A stretch of 64,000 nucleotides of DNA from Cornus controversa (GCA_026545225.1 CM048850.1:9639501-9703500); one strand, 5' to 3'; positions 22,303 to 33,269 are shown, counted from the stretch's first letter. The notes: generated by a model from the letters alone, not told the origin. Translations and numbers: made by a program.

Positions 22303-24764
22303 GTGAGTGAGAGAGAGAGAGAGCCTTCTCGACGATAAAATCATAGTCACCACGGAGTATGGTCGCATCGTTGACGGCGATAGATGGTTTGTTGATTGAT
22401 CTTTGCTACTGGCGGGTGGGTGATAAGCATGTGTGGTGATTAGGGCTCCTCCATTTATTGTCAAAAAGAGTGAAAGAGACAAAGAAGAGATTAAGGTTAG
22501 ACTTAACATACAGCAGAGGGGCTTGGGCTTGAATTGTATATGGGCTTGGGCTTTTTGCTTTAATAGGGATGATTGATGAAAGTGTGTAATATGGATTTGG
22601 TTGGGAATTGGGATAAGTTTTACATCTAAACCAAAGATAATTAAAATGTTTAATGAGCCAAGTGTATGTGGGCTAAGCTTCCATCTCATAAAATTATTAT
22701 ACCATATTTATGTGCCCAAAATAAGCTTGTTCATGAACATGTTCACAATCATACTAGTTGAGCCAAGCCGGAGGTTGTTTGGGCTCAACTCGTTTATTAA
22801 ACGAGCTCAGAAATCTTGTTCAAGCTCAGCTTATTTATAAAACAAACAAACAGAAACTAAACCCTTGTCGAGCCGAGTTTGAATTGTTCGCAAACAACTC
22901 GATTCATTTACAGCCTTGTATAGATAGGGCTGTAAACAAATCGAGCTGTTCGCAAACAGCTCAAACTCGGCTCGACAAGAGCTCAATTCGTGTTTGTTTA
23001 CTTGGTAAATGAATCGAGCTCGAACAAGATTTTCTAGCTCATTTAGTAAATGAGCCAAGCTCAAACAGCCTCTGGCTCAGCCTCGTATGTTTGTGGACAA
23101 ACTTGTTAATAGACTTGTCTGGAATCGCGAAAATTATATAATAATTTTATAAGTTTATGAGAAGTCTTTGCCCACATACACTAGGCCAATTAAACATTTA
23201 CTTTTTTTCTGCTTTAGATATAAAACTCAACCCAACCCAATCCATATTATAAACTTTTATCCCTTCTAAAGCAAAACCCAAGCCCATATAGTATGTATCA
23301 TGGTAACTCTAATGTCACGTCCACTCTTTGCAACACAATCAAGAGCCCTAGCTGCCACACATGCAAAACACCCTCCCAGCAACAACGATGATTTACCGGT
23401 GAACCATTTATCACCGTCGATGACACAACCATACTCCAAGGCGACTACAACAACTTCATCGTCGACAACTCAATCTCTCTCTCGTCATATTCTGTCATCT
23501 AATCTTATCTCTCTCTCATCTCTCATATTCCATGGAGTGTTTGTGGATCCTAAGTATAGATGTTAGAGATCAGAACCACATAGCTTTCAACGGAGATTTC
23601 TTCTACTACTCAATTGATTTATGTATGGGTATACTGTATACATATATATGCAGAATTTATAAATTTATTGTTTATTATTCTCTGTAAATGAGCTCGAATC
23701 GAGCGGCAATCGAGCTCGTCAAACAACACCAAGCCAAGCTCGATCGTGGCCAAGCTAGGCTCGACCGAACTCAAACACGTCTATGGAGTTGGCGAGCCAA
23801 GTCCAAACACTCCAAAGCTCGGCTCGGCTCGATTATAGCCCTCTCTATACTTACTCCACCTTTTGTAGTACCCTTAATTAACAGGGTGGCACACTAGGTA
23901 CTGGTTTTCCTTGAATGGTCATCAAAAGGTGAGTACCAACTGGTCTTCAAGATTATAAGTTTGAAGTTGCATGAGAGAATTCAATTAAATATTTGCTGCC
24001 TGGTTTCCTCAGACAATGGGCTGGGTTGATCTCGTGAGCCTTCTTGCTAAGAGTATACATTTTCTGTGCCAGCATTTTGTTATGAACTTGCATACTAAAT
24101 TAAATTATTTTCGTAAACTGGTGACACTATAAAGATGGCAGTAACATCACAATTTGAACCACTGGCCATGACAATTGTTTACCCACAACCTTCCACCAGA
24201 GGCTCAAAATTTTGGCTTCCATTTTGGGCACTGATTAAGCTACAATCTTGTTTTGTTAACATTATAGCAAGTAATTACGTTTTTTTCTAGAACTTGTTTC
24301 TATTTACATCTTTTTATTTCACTTGGTAAGCAATAACTTGGTGTATAATTTCAGATTAGCTTTAAAAAGTGATATTTCTGTTTTGTGTTAAATTATTAAT
24401 GAATATGTGCAATAACTCCATATGCAGGTTCACCTTTGTTATATCGTTCCTTCTTTTGCTCACGGGTGCAGTACTTAATGATCAACGAGGTGAAAAGAAC
24501 ATTTACTTGGGGTACTACTACTGCTATGTTGTAAAGCCCGGTGTCTTTGCAGGAGCTGCAGTCTTGTCCCTTGCAAGTGTTGTTTCCGGAATTATGTATT
24601 ATCTTTCATTGGCTTCATCAAAGATCAGAAATGATCCCTGGGGTAGACCTGCTGCTGCTAATCAAAGCGGCATCGCGATGGCACAACCCCAGTTCCCTCC
24701 ACAAAACGCTCAAGATCCTGTTTTTGTGCATGAAGATACATATATCAGGAGGCAGTTCTCTTGA
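15373..24764 (+). CDS. DUF1218 family four-helix membrane protein (Fb34-like)
   Basis: Three exons, 15373-15468, 19500-19702 and 24428-24764, join in frame with GT-AG introns and give 211 residues. Four hydrophobic segments lie at about residues 5-27 (also signal-peptide-like), 52-74, 89-112 and 136-158. The conserved cysteines 'SGCICC' and the 'YYYCYVVKPGVFAGAAVL' block are diagnostic for plant DUF1218 proteins. The C-terminal 'AMAQPQFPPQ' and 'DPVFVHEDTY' tail matches the Fb34-like subgroup as I recall it. Family members include cotton fibre protein Fb34, VCC/DESIGUAL and the MWL lignin modifiers. They act in the endomembrane system or plasma membrane in vascular patterning and wall lignification. 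The exact role here is unknown. The start is the first ATG of a good signal-anchor. Both introns exceed 4 kb and are full of repeats. Confidence 0.88.
16180..16310 (-). mobile_element. Ty1/copia RNase H fragment
   Basis: On the minus strand one frame reads 'HTVGYSDVDWKNDQMYTKSI' followed by 'SGIVHSWS'. This matches the GYSDADW...SISG core of copia RNase H (family knowledge). Only about 40 codons remain, so it is a small remnant within intron 1. Confidence 0.6.
17776..17945. repeat. Duplicated retroelement-end-like sequence with primer-site-like motif
   Basis: A roughly 50-base block beginning TGTTAACA and containing AAAAGCTTAAGCTGTTAGAG occurs at 17776-17826 and again at 17896-17945. Between them the plus strand reads GCTCTGATACCA, the reverse complement of the tRNA-iMet-type motif TGGTATCAGAGC. 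This may be the LTR/primer junction of a minus-strand copia element, or a tRNA-derived SINE. The two cannot be separated by eye. Confidence 0.5.
22190..23580. repeat. Long inverted repeat (arms ~0.65-0.7 kb, centre ~22922)
   Basis: The sequence left of about 22922 matches the reverse complement of the sequence right of it over nearly the whole distance. Matching pairs include 'GATCCACAAACACT' (22193) with its complement near 23545, the 'TATGGGCTTGGG' block (22539 against about 23285), and the GAGCTCG-rich inner arms around the junction 'ACAGCC...GGGCTGT' at 22911-22934. By eye identity is 75-80 percent with small indels. The outer half carries GA/CT microsatellite, the inner half the GAGCTCG-type repeat. 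In the intron RNA it would fold into one very long hairpin. Confidence 0.8.
23690..23845. repeat. GAGCTCG-type interspersed repeat copy
   Basis: Rich in GAGCTCG, GCTCGGCTCG and CAAGCTCG words, this resembles the inner arms of the inverted repeat next to it and the copies near 48690-48840 and 49390-49627. It is probably a plant non-autonomous DNA transposon family. The exact family was not determined. Confidence 0.6.
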
Positions 24765-25261
24765 TCATTTATTTTATGGTGCAAGACAACATATTCTGAT
24801 CATCCACAGAAGACATCTCCTTGGTCCAAAGTTTTGTTTGGGGTTTATGGGGGGAGGAGGGCTAAGGGAGTGGGTACCAAAGATCACCTTTTTTCTTTCT
24901 TACACTTTAAAATGCTCCTTAGGTTTTAGTATATATTTATTAATTAAAGCACAGAATGTATTTCTGTTGTATGTTATACAGATGGGTTTAGAGGCAAGAA
25001 GAGACTCTCATTGTTATGTTGTATCGTATATAGATTGTGATTATCTGGCCAAATTGAACTTTCCTATCAGGCTCGTGAATTGGGTGTGTTTTAATTGAAA
25101 TTGAAAAATCTCCGGTAGGCTGTGTATTCATTTAATCAGGATATTACCAATCTTGACTATGCTTGTGAATAGATTGTCTAATTGAATGTCCTAAGTTTAA
25201 CATCTCGAGTAATCTATGTATAAATTTAATCAATAGATCATCAATCTTGAATGTTATGGAT
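24765..25261 (+). other. 3' UTR and downstream flank of the DUF1218 gene
   Basis: No competing ORF of interest. The plus-strand ORF overlapping 24541-25098 is a frame shifted from the last exon. The transcript end was not fixed. Confidence 0.5.
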
Positions 25262-25264
25262 ACT

Positions 25265-25755
25265 TAGCGGTGGCGATTCGTGTTTTCGTGTTATGTCGAT
25301 TTATAAGTATTCTGTTAACAAACTCAATTCTAATTCGATTCATTTAATAATCGTGTCAGAGATTTTTAACACTAATTCAACCCATTTATTAAAACATGTC
25401 GATTCTTGTAACCCGTTTAATAAACATATTCTACAATGGCACGACTTGTTTAATAACTTTTTTAATCCGTTTAACTTTATTGTTACTTTCTCCACTCATA
25501 AAAATTTATATGAATATCATATAAAAATAAAGTACATATTTATAAAAAAATTCTAAAATCAAACTATATTATAAATTTTATATCGTTATATAAACTAAAA
25601 AGTCAAAATCACACTAAGTTGAATAACTCATGTTATAATCTTGTCGTGGGTTAGACAGTTTAAATCTAAATCCAACTTAATTTTTTGCGTGTCAATTTAT
25701 CTCAAACTCAAATTCATTTAATTCGTGGTGTTATTGTGTCGTGTCTAATTTTATT
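25265..25755. mobile_element. Non-autonomous element with TTCGTG(T)-type ends
   Basis: The left end reads GCGATTCGTGTTTTCGTGTT. The right end, reverse complemented, reads AATTAGACACGACACAATAA with ACGAATTAAATGAATTTGAG inside. The interior is very AT-rich with repeated TTTAATAA-type words. Such TTCGTGT/ACACGA repeats are widespread in plant genomes. The boundaries and superfamily are tentative. Confidence 0.4.
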
Positions 25756-26055
25756 ACTCCTATAATAGGGATGGAATGTTGTGGATAAGTATGCAAAATG
25801 TGCTGGGCGTCACTTTTGAGAGTCCAGGCCCGCCCATGCTTGACCACAAGCATGTTCAGCTTAGGCTGGTCAACGAGCCTTGGGGACTGCAGGACAAAAA
25901 TGTGCCTAGTCGGACTTGACTTTGTGAAATTGGACTCAAATTATTAGTACTGGGATGTAACTATGTGGCCTAGTTTCATAGTATAAGTAGTAGTGACCAA
26001 AATGTCAAATCATACTCCATATTTGCGGCATCTACTTTTCTACGTCAACACTTTA
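25756..26055. other. Intergenic, nothing recognised
   Basis: No ORF, RNA gene or clear repeat was seen. Confidence 0.5.
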
Positions 26056-26330
26056 AGGGATGGTTCGTTTAGATAAACATGAGAGAAAAGAAAAGAGATG
26101 ATAACATTAATTATGAGAGAAATGAGAGGAGATGAGAGAATAGTAATAAACATGAGAGAAAAGAAAGGAAATGATAGTATTTTTGAGGGATAAGGAGGGA
26201 TGGTTATCCTTCCTTATCCCTCCTTATACTTTCTTTTCTTTTAAAAATGTTCATCCAAACACAATTTTTCCTATCATCTCCTTTCTTTTCTCTCATTATC
26301 CTTTCAAATCTCTCAATCCAAACGAAGCCT
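26056..26330. mobile_element. hAT-type MITE
   Basis: The right terminus, reverse complemented, reads AGGCTTCGTTTGGATTGAGA. The left reads AGGGATGGTTCGTTTAGATA. Both are followed by AGAGAAAAGAAA tracts, so the whole element can fold on itself. It belongs to the same family as 14787-15166. Flanking target duplication is weak (ACACTTTA against AAATATTT). Confidence 0.6.
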
Positions 26331-27598
26331 AAATATTTACATTTGACATACCATCGAATATATCAACATATCAAAAAGTAGTATGTCAAATAATTTTTTT
26401 TATTATTTTAGTCTATATATTTCTATTATTGTAATTTAATTAAAAGAGAAAAATATTAATAAATTTGACAACGGATAGACTATACCAATTTGAAGCCACA
26501 TGCCAATTTGTCAAATTTTGAAACATCCGTGGGAGATACTCTAACAATTTACTCCATTATAGTAAACTTAATAAGAATGTATGGCTTACGTGTTGGCTTT
26601 CTAAACATGCATGCATATCATGCAATGACCTCAGAGTTTCATAAGGTTTTTCTTCTCAAACTTCATCTCTGCCCAACCCTCTGACGTGTTGGCGTGGTCA
26701 ATTCAAAGTCTCGAGTTAGAGTACAGGTCTTGGGCCTTTTTGTTTGCATACTTAGCCTCCTATGATGACCATGTTGATTGGGTTTGTATAAATTTGACGA
26801 GTTGAGGGTTATCATACAATATAGATTAACAAAGCTGAACATCTCTCTTTCTCACAACACACAATCATATCCTTCTTACTGCGCGCAGCTTCAGGGTCTT
26901 GGCGCCACAATTTTTTCTTTGTTGGGGGCGCCTCCCTCTCTCTCTCTCTCTCTCTCTCACTCTCTCTCACCTGTGTTATCCTGACACCAAATGTTGTTTA
27001 GAATGGCTACCGGTACTTATATTGTGCTTATTTTAACAGCTTGTCACCATTGAAGCCGCCTTTTCCTCGCAAAATGTGTTTCAACAGTTTCAAATTAATA
27101 ATAATAATAATAATAAACTCTGCTCTGGTGTTTCTTAAGCAAACAAGCTGTGCAGAAACAACTTTCAAGGATTAATGGGTATCATGAAAAGAAAAAAACA
27201 CAATGGCATATCAAGAATCATAAGCAAACGCGGTTCGTCACAATGAGTGACCACATCACGAGTCCATGGGCACACATAACTTGAAAGCTTCCACCAAGTA
27301 CAATTTGGTTGGTGTACAACAGAAATTTGAAACTCCCTCTCTCCCCTTTCTCATGGAAGTGCTTGCTGCATCTCTTCAAATTTGATATGTGAAAATCTCA
27401 TTTTACATTTGAAAAATGTAAAATCAAAGGGGTCGGGTCGTTTTTACAATGAAAACAAGTTGGAATCGCAATCTCATTTTATATCTATCTGCAAGAAAAT
27501 TAGTACAGATGTGTTAGTCAACAATAACTTGGTCTCTCTTCTACAGAAAAATTAAAAACATAAATGGTTTACCTACAACTAGTTTCAGAGTACTCATA
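26331..27598. other. Intergenic region with microsatellites
   Basis: (CT)n at 26933-26960 and (AAT)n at 27097-27117. No gene was recognised. Short ORFs at 26490-26684 and 26778-26984 have no family features. Confidence 0.6.
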
Positions 27599-27762
27599 TA
27601 TAATGATCTTGTGTATGTCTCCAACCATTTTCATGGCAATCAACGAATCCGGTTTATGCGAGCAAATGGCTCCGGGTTAATGATCTTGTGTATGTCTCCA
27701 ACCATTTTCTTTTCCATGGTATTCAACGAATCCGGTTTAAGTGAGAAAATGGCTCCGGGTTT
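27599..27762. repeat. Tandem duplication of the CDC20 C-terminal codons and 3' UTR
   Basis: A block of about 80 bases (27601-27677) is repeated at 27678-27761 with an 8-10 base indel and a few substitutions. The copy at 27723 onwards is the real end of CDC20. The downstream copy, read on the minus strand, still encodes 'PEPFARINRIR' and a stop, a relic of the C-terminal tail. Confidence 0.8.
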
Positions 27763-30690
27763 GCCTTTGGTGTAGGTTTTGCCACTTCAGGAGTCCCAAA
27801 AACATTCCAAAATCTCAGAGTTTCGTCTCCTGCCGCAGATGCAACTGTGCATCCATCTGGGCTCTGAACAATAAACAAGAGAAATCAGAACAAGAAAAAC
27901 AACAAAAGAAGAAAAAAAGAATTCCAACTTGTTACAACTTACCTGAGCCATGAAAAGTACTCTGGATGTATGACCAGTAAGCTCTGTTACCTTCACCATT
28001 GACGGGTATTTCCAAAGAGTGAGCTGATTCTGAGTAAAACCATGAGAACTAAGCAGCTCACGCTCATTCTTGTTCCACAACAGAGCACAGACCTGCGAGC
28101 CTGTGTCAACTGAATTCAAGCATGCTCCAGTGTGGGTGTTCCAAAACTTTATGCACCTGTCACCTCCTCCTCCACCAGAGGCCAGCAAGTTACCCTGGAA
28201 TGGGCACCAAGCAAGGGCTTTCACAGCAGCTGTGTGGTCTTCAAGCCTGTGAAGCCACTGCGTTGGGGAATTAGAAGAGGCCACTGATCTGTCCCATATA
28301 TGGAGGAGATTGTCATTTCCCCCACTTGCTAACTGCTGGCCTGAGGCCGACCATTTTAACCCACAAACTTCTTGATGGTGTCCTCTATAGGTTTCAACTA
28401 TATGCGATCTCATTCTTACATCATTGTTGATGATTTGACCGTCCATTCCTCCTGTAGTCAAAATATGATTGTTCCAATCCAGGGACCCAACTCGTGATTG
28501 ATGGCCGCCTCTCAAGGTTCTTAACTGCAGAAGGTTGCACCATAGTCAGCACAGTTAATTAGCAAAATAAGATTTCAAAAAAGAGAATAAAAAAAAGGAG
28601 TAAAGGAAACAAGAAAACGTGTATAAAGAGTACAAACATGTCGATTAGCTGTAGAATCCCAAAGATGAACTTCAGAATTGTTCAAGCCAACAGCAATGTG
28701 TCGGCCATCAGGAGCCCATTTTACGCTTGTCACAGGTCCATTTTCATCATCAAGGGTAACAAGTTCTGAGGTAGAACCATCAGAAGCATCCCATAGATAT
28801 ACAGTGTTGCCAAGAGCAATGGCAAGAACATTGCTGCTTCCCCAATCTAATAAATTTAAGTAGTAATCATCAACAAGATCGGGAGCATCTAATGTCCTCT
28901 CAGAAGTCTGCAAAACAACATTAACACATTCAAAATCAATTATAACAAACACCTAAGGACATCCACATACACACTCGAGCAACTGAAAGAAACTAGCCAA
29001 TACATATCCATGCTACTGAAGAAGGCTCATTTATCAATTAATTCCACACCCCACCCTCCAACCATAAATTAAACCATCTAAACTCAACACATTTATACCA
29101 ATACTAAACCCCCAAGAAAAAAATGTTCTTCCTTTACCAGCTTCTCTCCGTTTTACTCTATATTCAGGAATGTGTAATCAATGAACTGTTTTGAGAAATG
29201 AAAGAGCGACTGAAAATTTCTAATAATCCATTAATTCAATATTTATATTAAATTGTAAGCATTGTAACAAATAATCATGTCAATAATCCATATAAATCCT
29301 AATTGCAGAAACAAAAGATACAATGAGATTCTCATTAAAAGCATGGTATCAAAACCAAAACTAAACTTCTCAAAACAAAACAACAAAGTAGGAATACATG
29401 CATTTTATACATATACATATAAATACATGCAATCAACCTATCCCATACAACCAATAATCCCCCAAACTTCCAAGTCCACCCTAGCCACTTCAAATTCAAC
29501 AATCCACACTATCCAACAAACAATCCACAACATTTCTACTAAATAGAAAATAAATTTTCATAATTGATTTTGATAACTTGCATATGATGCCCGAGTATCC
29601 TCATAATTGATTTTGATAATTTTCAAGTTCACTCAAGATAGGGGAACATCTTGTTCACTTTCAGGCACCCATTCCAAATCCAAATTCAACTAATTCTAAT
29701 GGACTCATTTCTTAATACCATGAATTTCAAAAAGCATTACACATTAATAAAAGATTAGAATATGTATCTACCTGGGGAATGTACCGACGGGGCTTTGTGG
29801 GTTTGGACTGCTGAACAGATGAGGAGAACCCGTAGGGAATCGCCTCAACTGGAGTGGGGGGCTTGTTCTTAAAAGCCAGTATACGGGTCCGGTTCATGTT
29901 GAAGGTTTCTGCCAGTTGCTTCCGGTATGCTTCCCTAGATGGAGAGCTCACAGCCGGGTTCTCTTTGTCTTTCCTCCCTTCAGTCAGCATGTAATGCGCG
30001 TAGTCGAAATCCATTGCAGATCGATTTGGTATGAATCTATCTAACTGTTGACGCAAACAAGAAACTTACAATGAGTTTCACAGAAAGGAATTGTACTAAA
30101 CTAAAGCTAGTTTCAGGAATTCCAATTATAAATAATAATAATAATAATAATGCTACCAAACAAATTAAGCGGGAAAAGAATAGTAGCAATGAATAAGGAA
30201 TAAACTCACAATAATAATCAATGGGGCATTCAAATAATCAGAGTTTGAATTAAACAGAACCCTAGCTACAGAAATCTAATTATGAAAAAAAAACATAGTT
30301 CCACAATCAAGCAAGAACCCTTGTTCTAGATATAAAAGCAATGAATCACCCTAATTTGGATAAGAAATCAAGAGCAGATAAACCCTAGTTTCAAAATCAT
30401 GTCGGAAATGAACATTAATTTTTCAAATAAAATTGAAAAACAAAACCCAAAATTTAATGCAGGTGAAAAACCCATCTAAATTTAGATCATAAACCAAAAC
30501 TCACGCCAAATATGAATCGAGTACATATGGATAGAAAATAGGAAGATTCAACAACATATGACTATATGAGAGAATATTTATGTGCTTTACATACATTTTC
30601 TCGAGAATTTCTCCTTTGAAGAAACTGTTCTTGAAGAGGGCATCGAGATTGCGTCTTGCTTGATGACAAGCTCAAAGATCCTGCATCCAT
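27723..30690 (-). CDS. CDC20: CDC20/Fizzy, WD40 activator of the anaphase-promoting complex
   Basis: Five exons (30690-30595, 30044-29772, 28907-28638, 28524-27943, 27863-27723) join in frame into 453 residues, normal for plant CDC20. The N-terminal half has the APC-binding C-box 'DRFIPNRS' (residues about 34-41) and a Mad2-interacting-like '[15 protein letters not shown]'. Seven WD40 blades follow ('[11 protein letters not shown]', '[12 protein letters not shown]', 'NLLHIWDRS', '[11 protein letters not shown]', 'LTLWKYPSM', 'TLRFWNVFG'). The protein ends in the Ile-Arg tail 'HLNRIR' that docks on APC3. CDC20 recruits securin and cyclin B for ubiquitination at metaphase-anaphase and is the spindle checkpoint target. 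All exon borders are GT-AG. Nothing is broken, so I consider it functional. Confidence 0.95.
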
Positions 30691-30915
30691 AATGTTAGCA
30701 CAAAGAGAGAGAGAGAGCCCTGCAAAATCAAAAGGAAAAAAAAGCCTGCAAAACAGAAAACCAAATTAAAAATATAGAGTTTTAGAGAGACAAAATTGCG
30801 AGAGAAAGAGAGAGAACACGATGAGAGATTGCTGGTGGCTTGTTGATTTATCGAGCGTAGGACTATAGCTTGTATTAATCATAGAGAGCGATGATTGAGA
30901 ATCATACTGATTAGA
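30691..30915 (-). promoter_or_regulatory. 5' UTR of CDC20 with GA-rich tracts
   Basis: Transcript leader between the TATA box and the ATG at 30690. It contains two CT/GA microsatellite-like tracts (30701-30716 and 30785-30815), commonly seen in plant leaders. The transcription start is placed near 30890 from TATA spacing only. Confidence 0.5.
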
Positions 30916-30918
30916 GAG

Positions 30919-30930
30919 CTTTATATATTT
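30919..30930 (-). promoter_or_regulatory. TATA box of CDC20
   Basis: The minus strand reads AAATATATAAAG, a good TATA consensus, about 230 bases before the start codon and about 35 bases downstream of the MSA element. Confidence 0.6.
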
Positions 30931-30964
30931 CAAAAATCAGGGTTTTAGGCCACGCTTGATTACT

Positions 30965-30975
30965 TCCAACGGCTA
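30965..30975 (+). promoter_or_regulatory. MSA (mitosis-specific activator) element of CDC20
   Basis: TCCAACGGCTA fits the plant MSA consensus YCYAACGGYYA at all positions. Three-repeat MYB (MYB3R) factors bind MSA elements and drive G2/M-phase transcription of cyclin B, CDC20 and similar genes (established). The site is 275-285 bases upstream of the ATG and just upstream of the TATA box, so mitotic expression is expected. Confidence 0.7.
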
Positions 30976-31284
30976 GTCAGTCTCGATAGGTTTGGAAAGA
31001 TGCCACCGCTTTATTTCTCAAAGAGACGTTGTAAGTTGATTTGACGAAACTGTCCTTTGCGAAGAAAAAGAAAGAAAAAAAATCAAAAACAGAAATATCA
31101 ACAAAATTGTTTTCCGTGATAATTTTATTGGTGTGATAAAAAATTTTGCACTCGTGTTAAAATAGGCCCCACCGATTTGGACGTAGGGTAAAAGGCTGGG
31201 AGTAGGATCCTCTGCGGTAACGGTACGGTACCGCATGGTAGAGGGACCCAACCAGATTTCTCGAAATGACACATTTTGCATCAT

Positions 31285-31672
31285 TTGTTTCTATTACTTT
31301 CCTTTATAATAGAACTCTATTATTATAGAAGAATTTAAAGGGTCACAATGACTCTTTGATGTTTAATTATAAAACTGAAAAATTATCTCTTAAGTGTGTA
31401 ATATTAACTATTAAAAATATTATCAAACTTTTTTAAATATAAATAATTTTAAAAAGGACATAAACAATTATATTTTTATTTTTAATAATCTATTATTTTT
31501 TTATTATTATTATTATTATTTTCTCAAAAAATGGATATAAATAATTGGGTATAAAGAAGATTAATCAAACAAAACTTCATTTATTAACTATTAAAAATAT
31601 TATAAAGCCTTTTTAAATATAAATAATTTTAAAAAGGATATAAACAATTATATTTTTATTTTTAATTATCCA

Positions 31673-31714
<42 letters not shown>

Positions 31715-31734
31715 GTTCTCAAAAAAATAGACTG
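31285..31734. repeat. Tandem duplication (~183 bp period) with (ATT)n microsatellite
   Basis: The segment starting TTAACTATTAAAAATATTAT at 31404 recurs at 31587, including the shared TTTTTAAATATAAATAATTT block and an ATT repeat at the end of each copy (31505-31521 and 31673-31712). There is no coding potential. Confidence 0.75.
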
Positions 31735-32279
31735 ATGAAGACGAAATCATCGCACGATCTGGGTCAACGCTAGCCTGCACAAGATAAGAAGAGAGCAGGA
31801 GAAAGGTCATCGGTGTGGTATGGTGCCAGCCGATGTGATGCCGATCGACTACACTCCGACGATTAAGTTAGGATCGAAAGCATTTAGAAAGCTGTAAATG
31901 CACTGAATATATATTAATTGTGTACCTAGTTAATGAATCGCCACTATATTTATAGAGACTGGATCTATTTCGTATCCGAATAGGAAACAGACTTTTCAGC
32001 TTTCCATTCTATCTAAAAACATGAGAGTCACACTAGGGTTTTTTGTCTTCCACGCCATCAAAGTTTAGTCGGAGTCAAATTCCCCCATCAATTCTCCCTG
32101 TTCGTGAGGGTTGCCTGTCCAACCTCGGGAACACTACTCGGTATTTCATAATATCTAAAAAAACAATTTTACATTGTCAATTTTTTCTTTCCCTTTTTTT
32201 TTTTTTTTTGCTGGACTGGCTGATGGGCCGGAACCCTAGGGCAGCCCAATATGCCACTGGCTAGGCTTTTAGGACCCGA
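31735..32279 (-). mobile_element. LTR-like remnant (possibly Tat/Ogre-type gypsy)
   Basis: The minus strand has a TATA box (CTATAAATATAG, about 31946-31957). Leader-like sequence with the words CTTAATCGTCGGAGTG follows. I recall such words from LTRs of Tat-type gypsy elements. The ends could not be defined. Assignment is tentative. Confidence 0.35.
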
Positions 32280-32530
32280 ATTTTGATTGACCAGACCTCT
32301 CAGTCCCAACAGTTGACCAACCGGGCTCCTTGGACCTATCAGTTGATTGGTCGGGCCTTTAGAACCCGATAGTTGATCGGTCGGGCTCCATGGACCCATG
32401 CAATTGACCGACTAGGCTCCTTGGAACTGGTAGTTGATCGGCCCAGCCTTTGGGACCCGGAGGTTGACCGGCTTGGCCTCTTGGACCCAGCAATTGATCG
32501 GCCTGGCCTTTGGGGCCCTGTAGTTGACCA
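32280..32530. repeat. 30-31 bp minisatellite (about 8 copies)
   Basis: Units of the form GTTGACCGGCTTGGCC, then CTTGGACCC, then AGCA repeat about eight times with substitutions. The unit length is close to a multiple of three, so several frames stay open on both strands. These produce repetitive Pro/Gly/Leu-rich chance frames at 32169-32399 and 32373-32555 that I do not call genes. Confidence 0.85.
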
Positions 32531-33269
32531 GTTTCTTTTTATTCCAAAATGTTGATTCCAACGGGCAGAAATTTTGAACCAAGTGGGCTAAGTATATGTT
32601 GTAACATAGACATTGCAATATAAACGTTACATAGAAATTGCTTTGGCAGGTCACCTTTTGTCAAATAACCGTTGAATACGAGCCTATATAAATGTATGTA
32701 TGCCCCATTGTTTATCACCACCTCATGCAACAACACAATTCCATTTCCTTCTCCTTAGCTCGTTGCTGTTATTTCCTTCGCTATAATTTCGCAAAACCTT
32801 GCTTACAACCATTTGCCCCCAATTCACCCCCCCCCCAACAAGGTGTTGATTTTATCTATTTATTCATGGAGGGTTACGCAGAATGCCAAGATTTGCAGTC
32901 TACCATGACTCTGCTAAAAGTAGGAGAACTCGCCAGCCGTTATACTTTACTGACTAGGATCTATGCTCAGTCACCTACCAATGCAGAAAGGGCATATTCC
33001 ATCATTGAATGAGAGACTTGCTTCAACGAAAGTGCATTCACCTATGCATTACACTTTCTAGTTCCAGAGTTCATGAAGGACATTCTTAACGCGGTCAATC
33101 TTTGTCTGTCTCAGATCACCCCCAATTCTTAGAGGATACTCATGGCCTGTGTAGTACTATGGAAAACATGTGGGAACTAATCACTTTCCACAAATGAATT
33201 TCTCTTTTGCCATACCATTTCAAAATTCAGACTGGCAACATTTGCATGGTCACTCATCTGAAAAAAGTT
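32531..33269 (+). mobile_element. Gypsy-type ORF fragment (degenerate)
   Basis: On the plus strand a stop-interrupted frame at about 32860-33180 reads '...FTYALHFLVPEFMKDIL', then 'NAVNLCLSQITPNS' and 'RILMACVVLW'. This resembles the 'putative gypsy type transposon' domain found in Tat-lineage elements. It carries at least two in-frame stops. The rest of the interval shows nothing else. Confidence 0.4.

Larger units (their letters stand above)
19703..24427 (+). other. Intron 2 of the DUF1218 gene (4.7 kb)
   Basis: The donor is TCGTG/GTAATT and the acceptor ATGCAG/G. It contains a 45-base block present twice (about 19926-19970 and 20187-20230). A promoter-like segment around 21240-21560 may be a solo LTR (uncertain). 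It also holds the large inverted repeat 22190-23580 and a GAGCTCG-type repeat at 23690-23845. ORFs at 21121-21501 and 21621-21980 look like chance frames. Confidence 0.6.

Noticed and set aside
22204-22689. 161-codon minus-strand ORF
   Set aside because: It lies in the left arm of the intronic inverted repeat and reads through a GA/CT microsatellite. The other arm does not keep the same frame.
24541-25098. 185-codon plus-strand ORF overlapping the last DUF1218 exon
   Set aside because: Shifted frame of a conserved exon that runs into the 3' UTR. The conserved DUF1218 residues are in the other frame.
32169-32555. Pro/Gly/Leu-rich ORFs on both strands
   Set aside because: Products of the 30-bp minisatellite, whose unit length is near a multiple of three.
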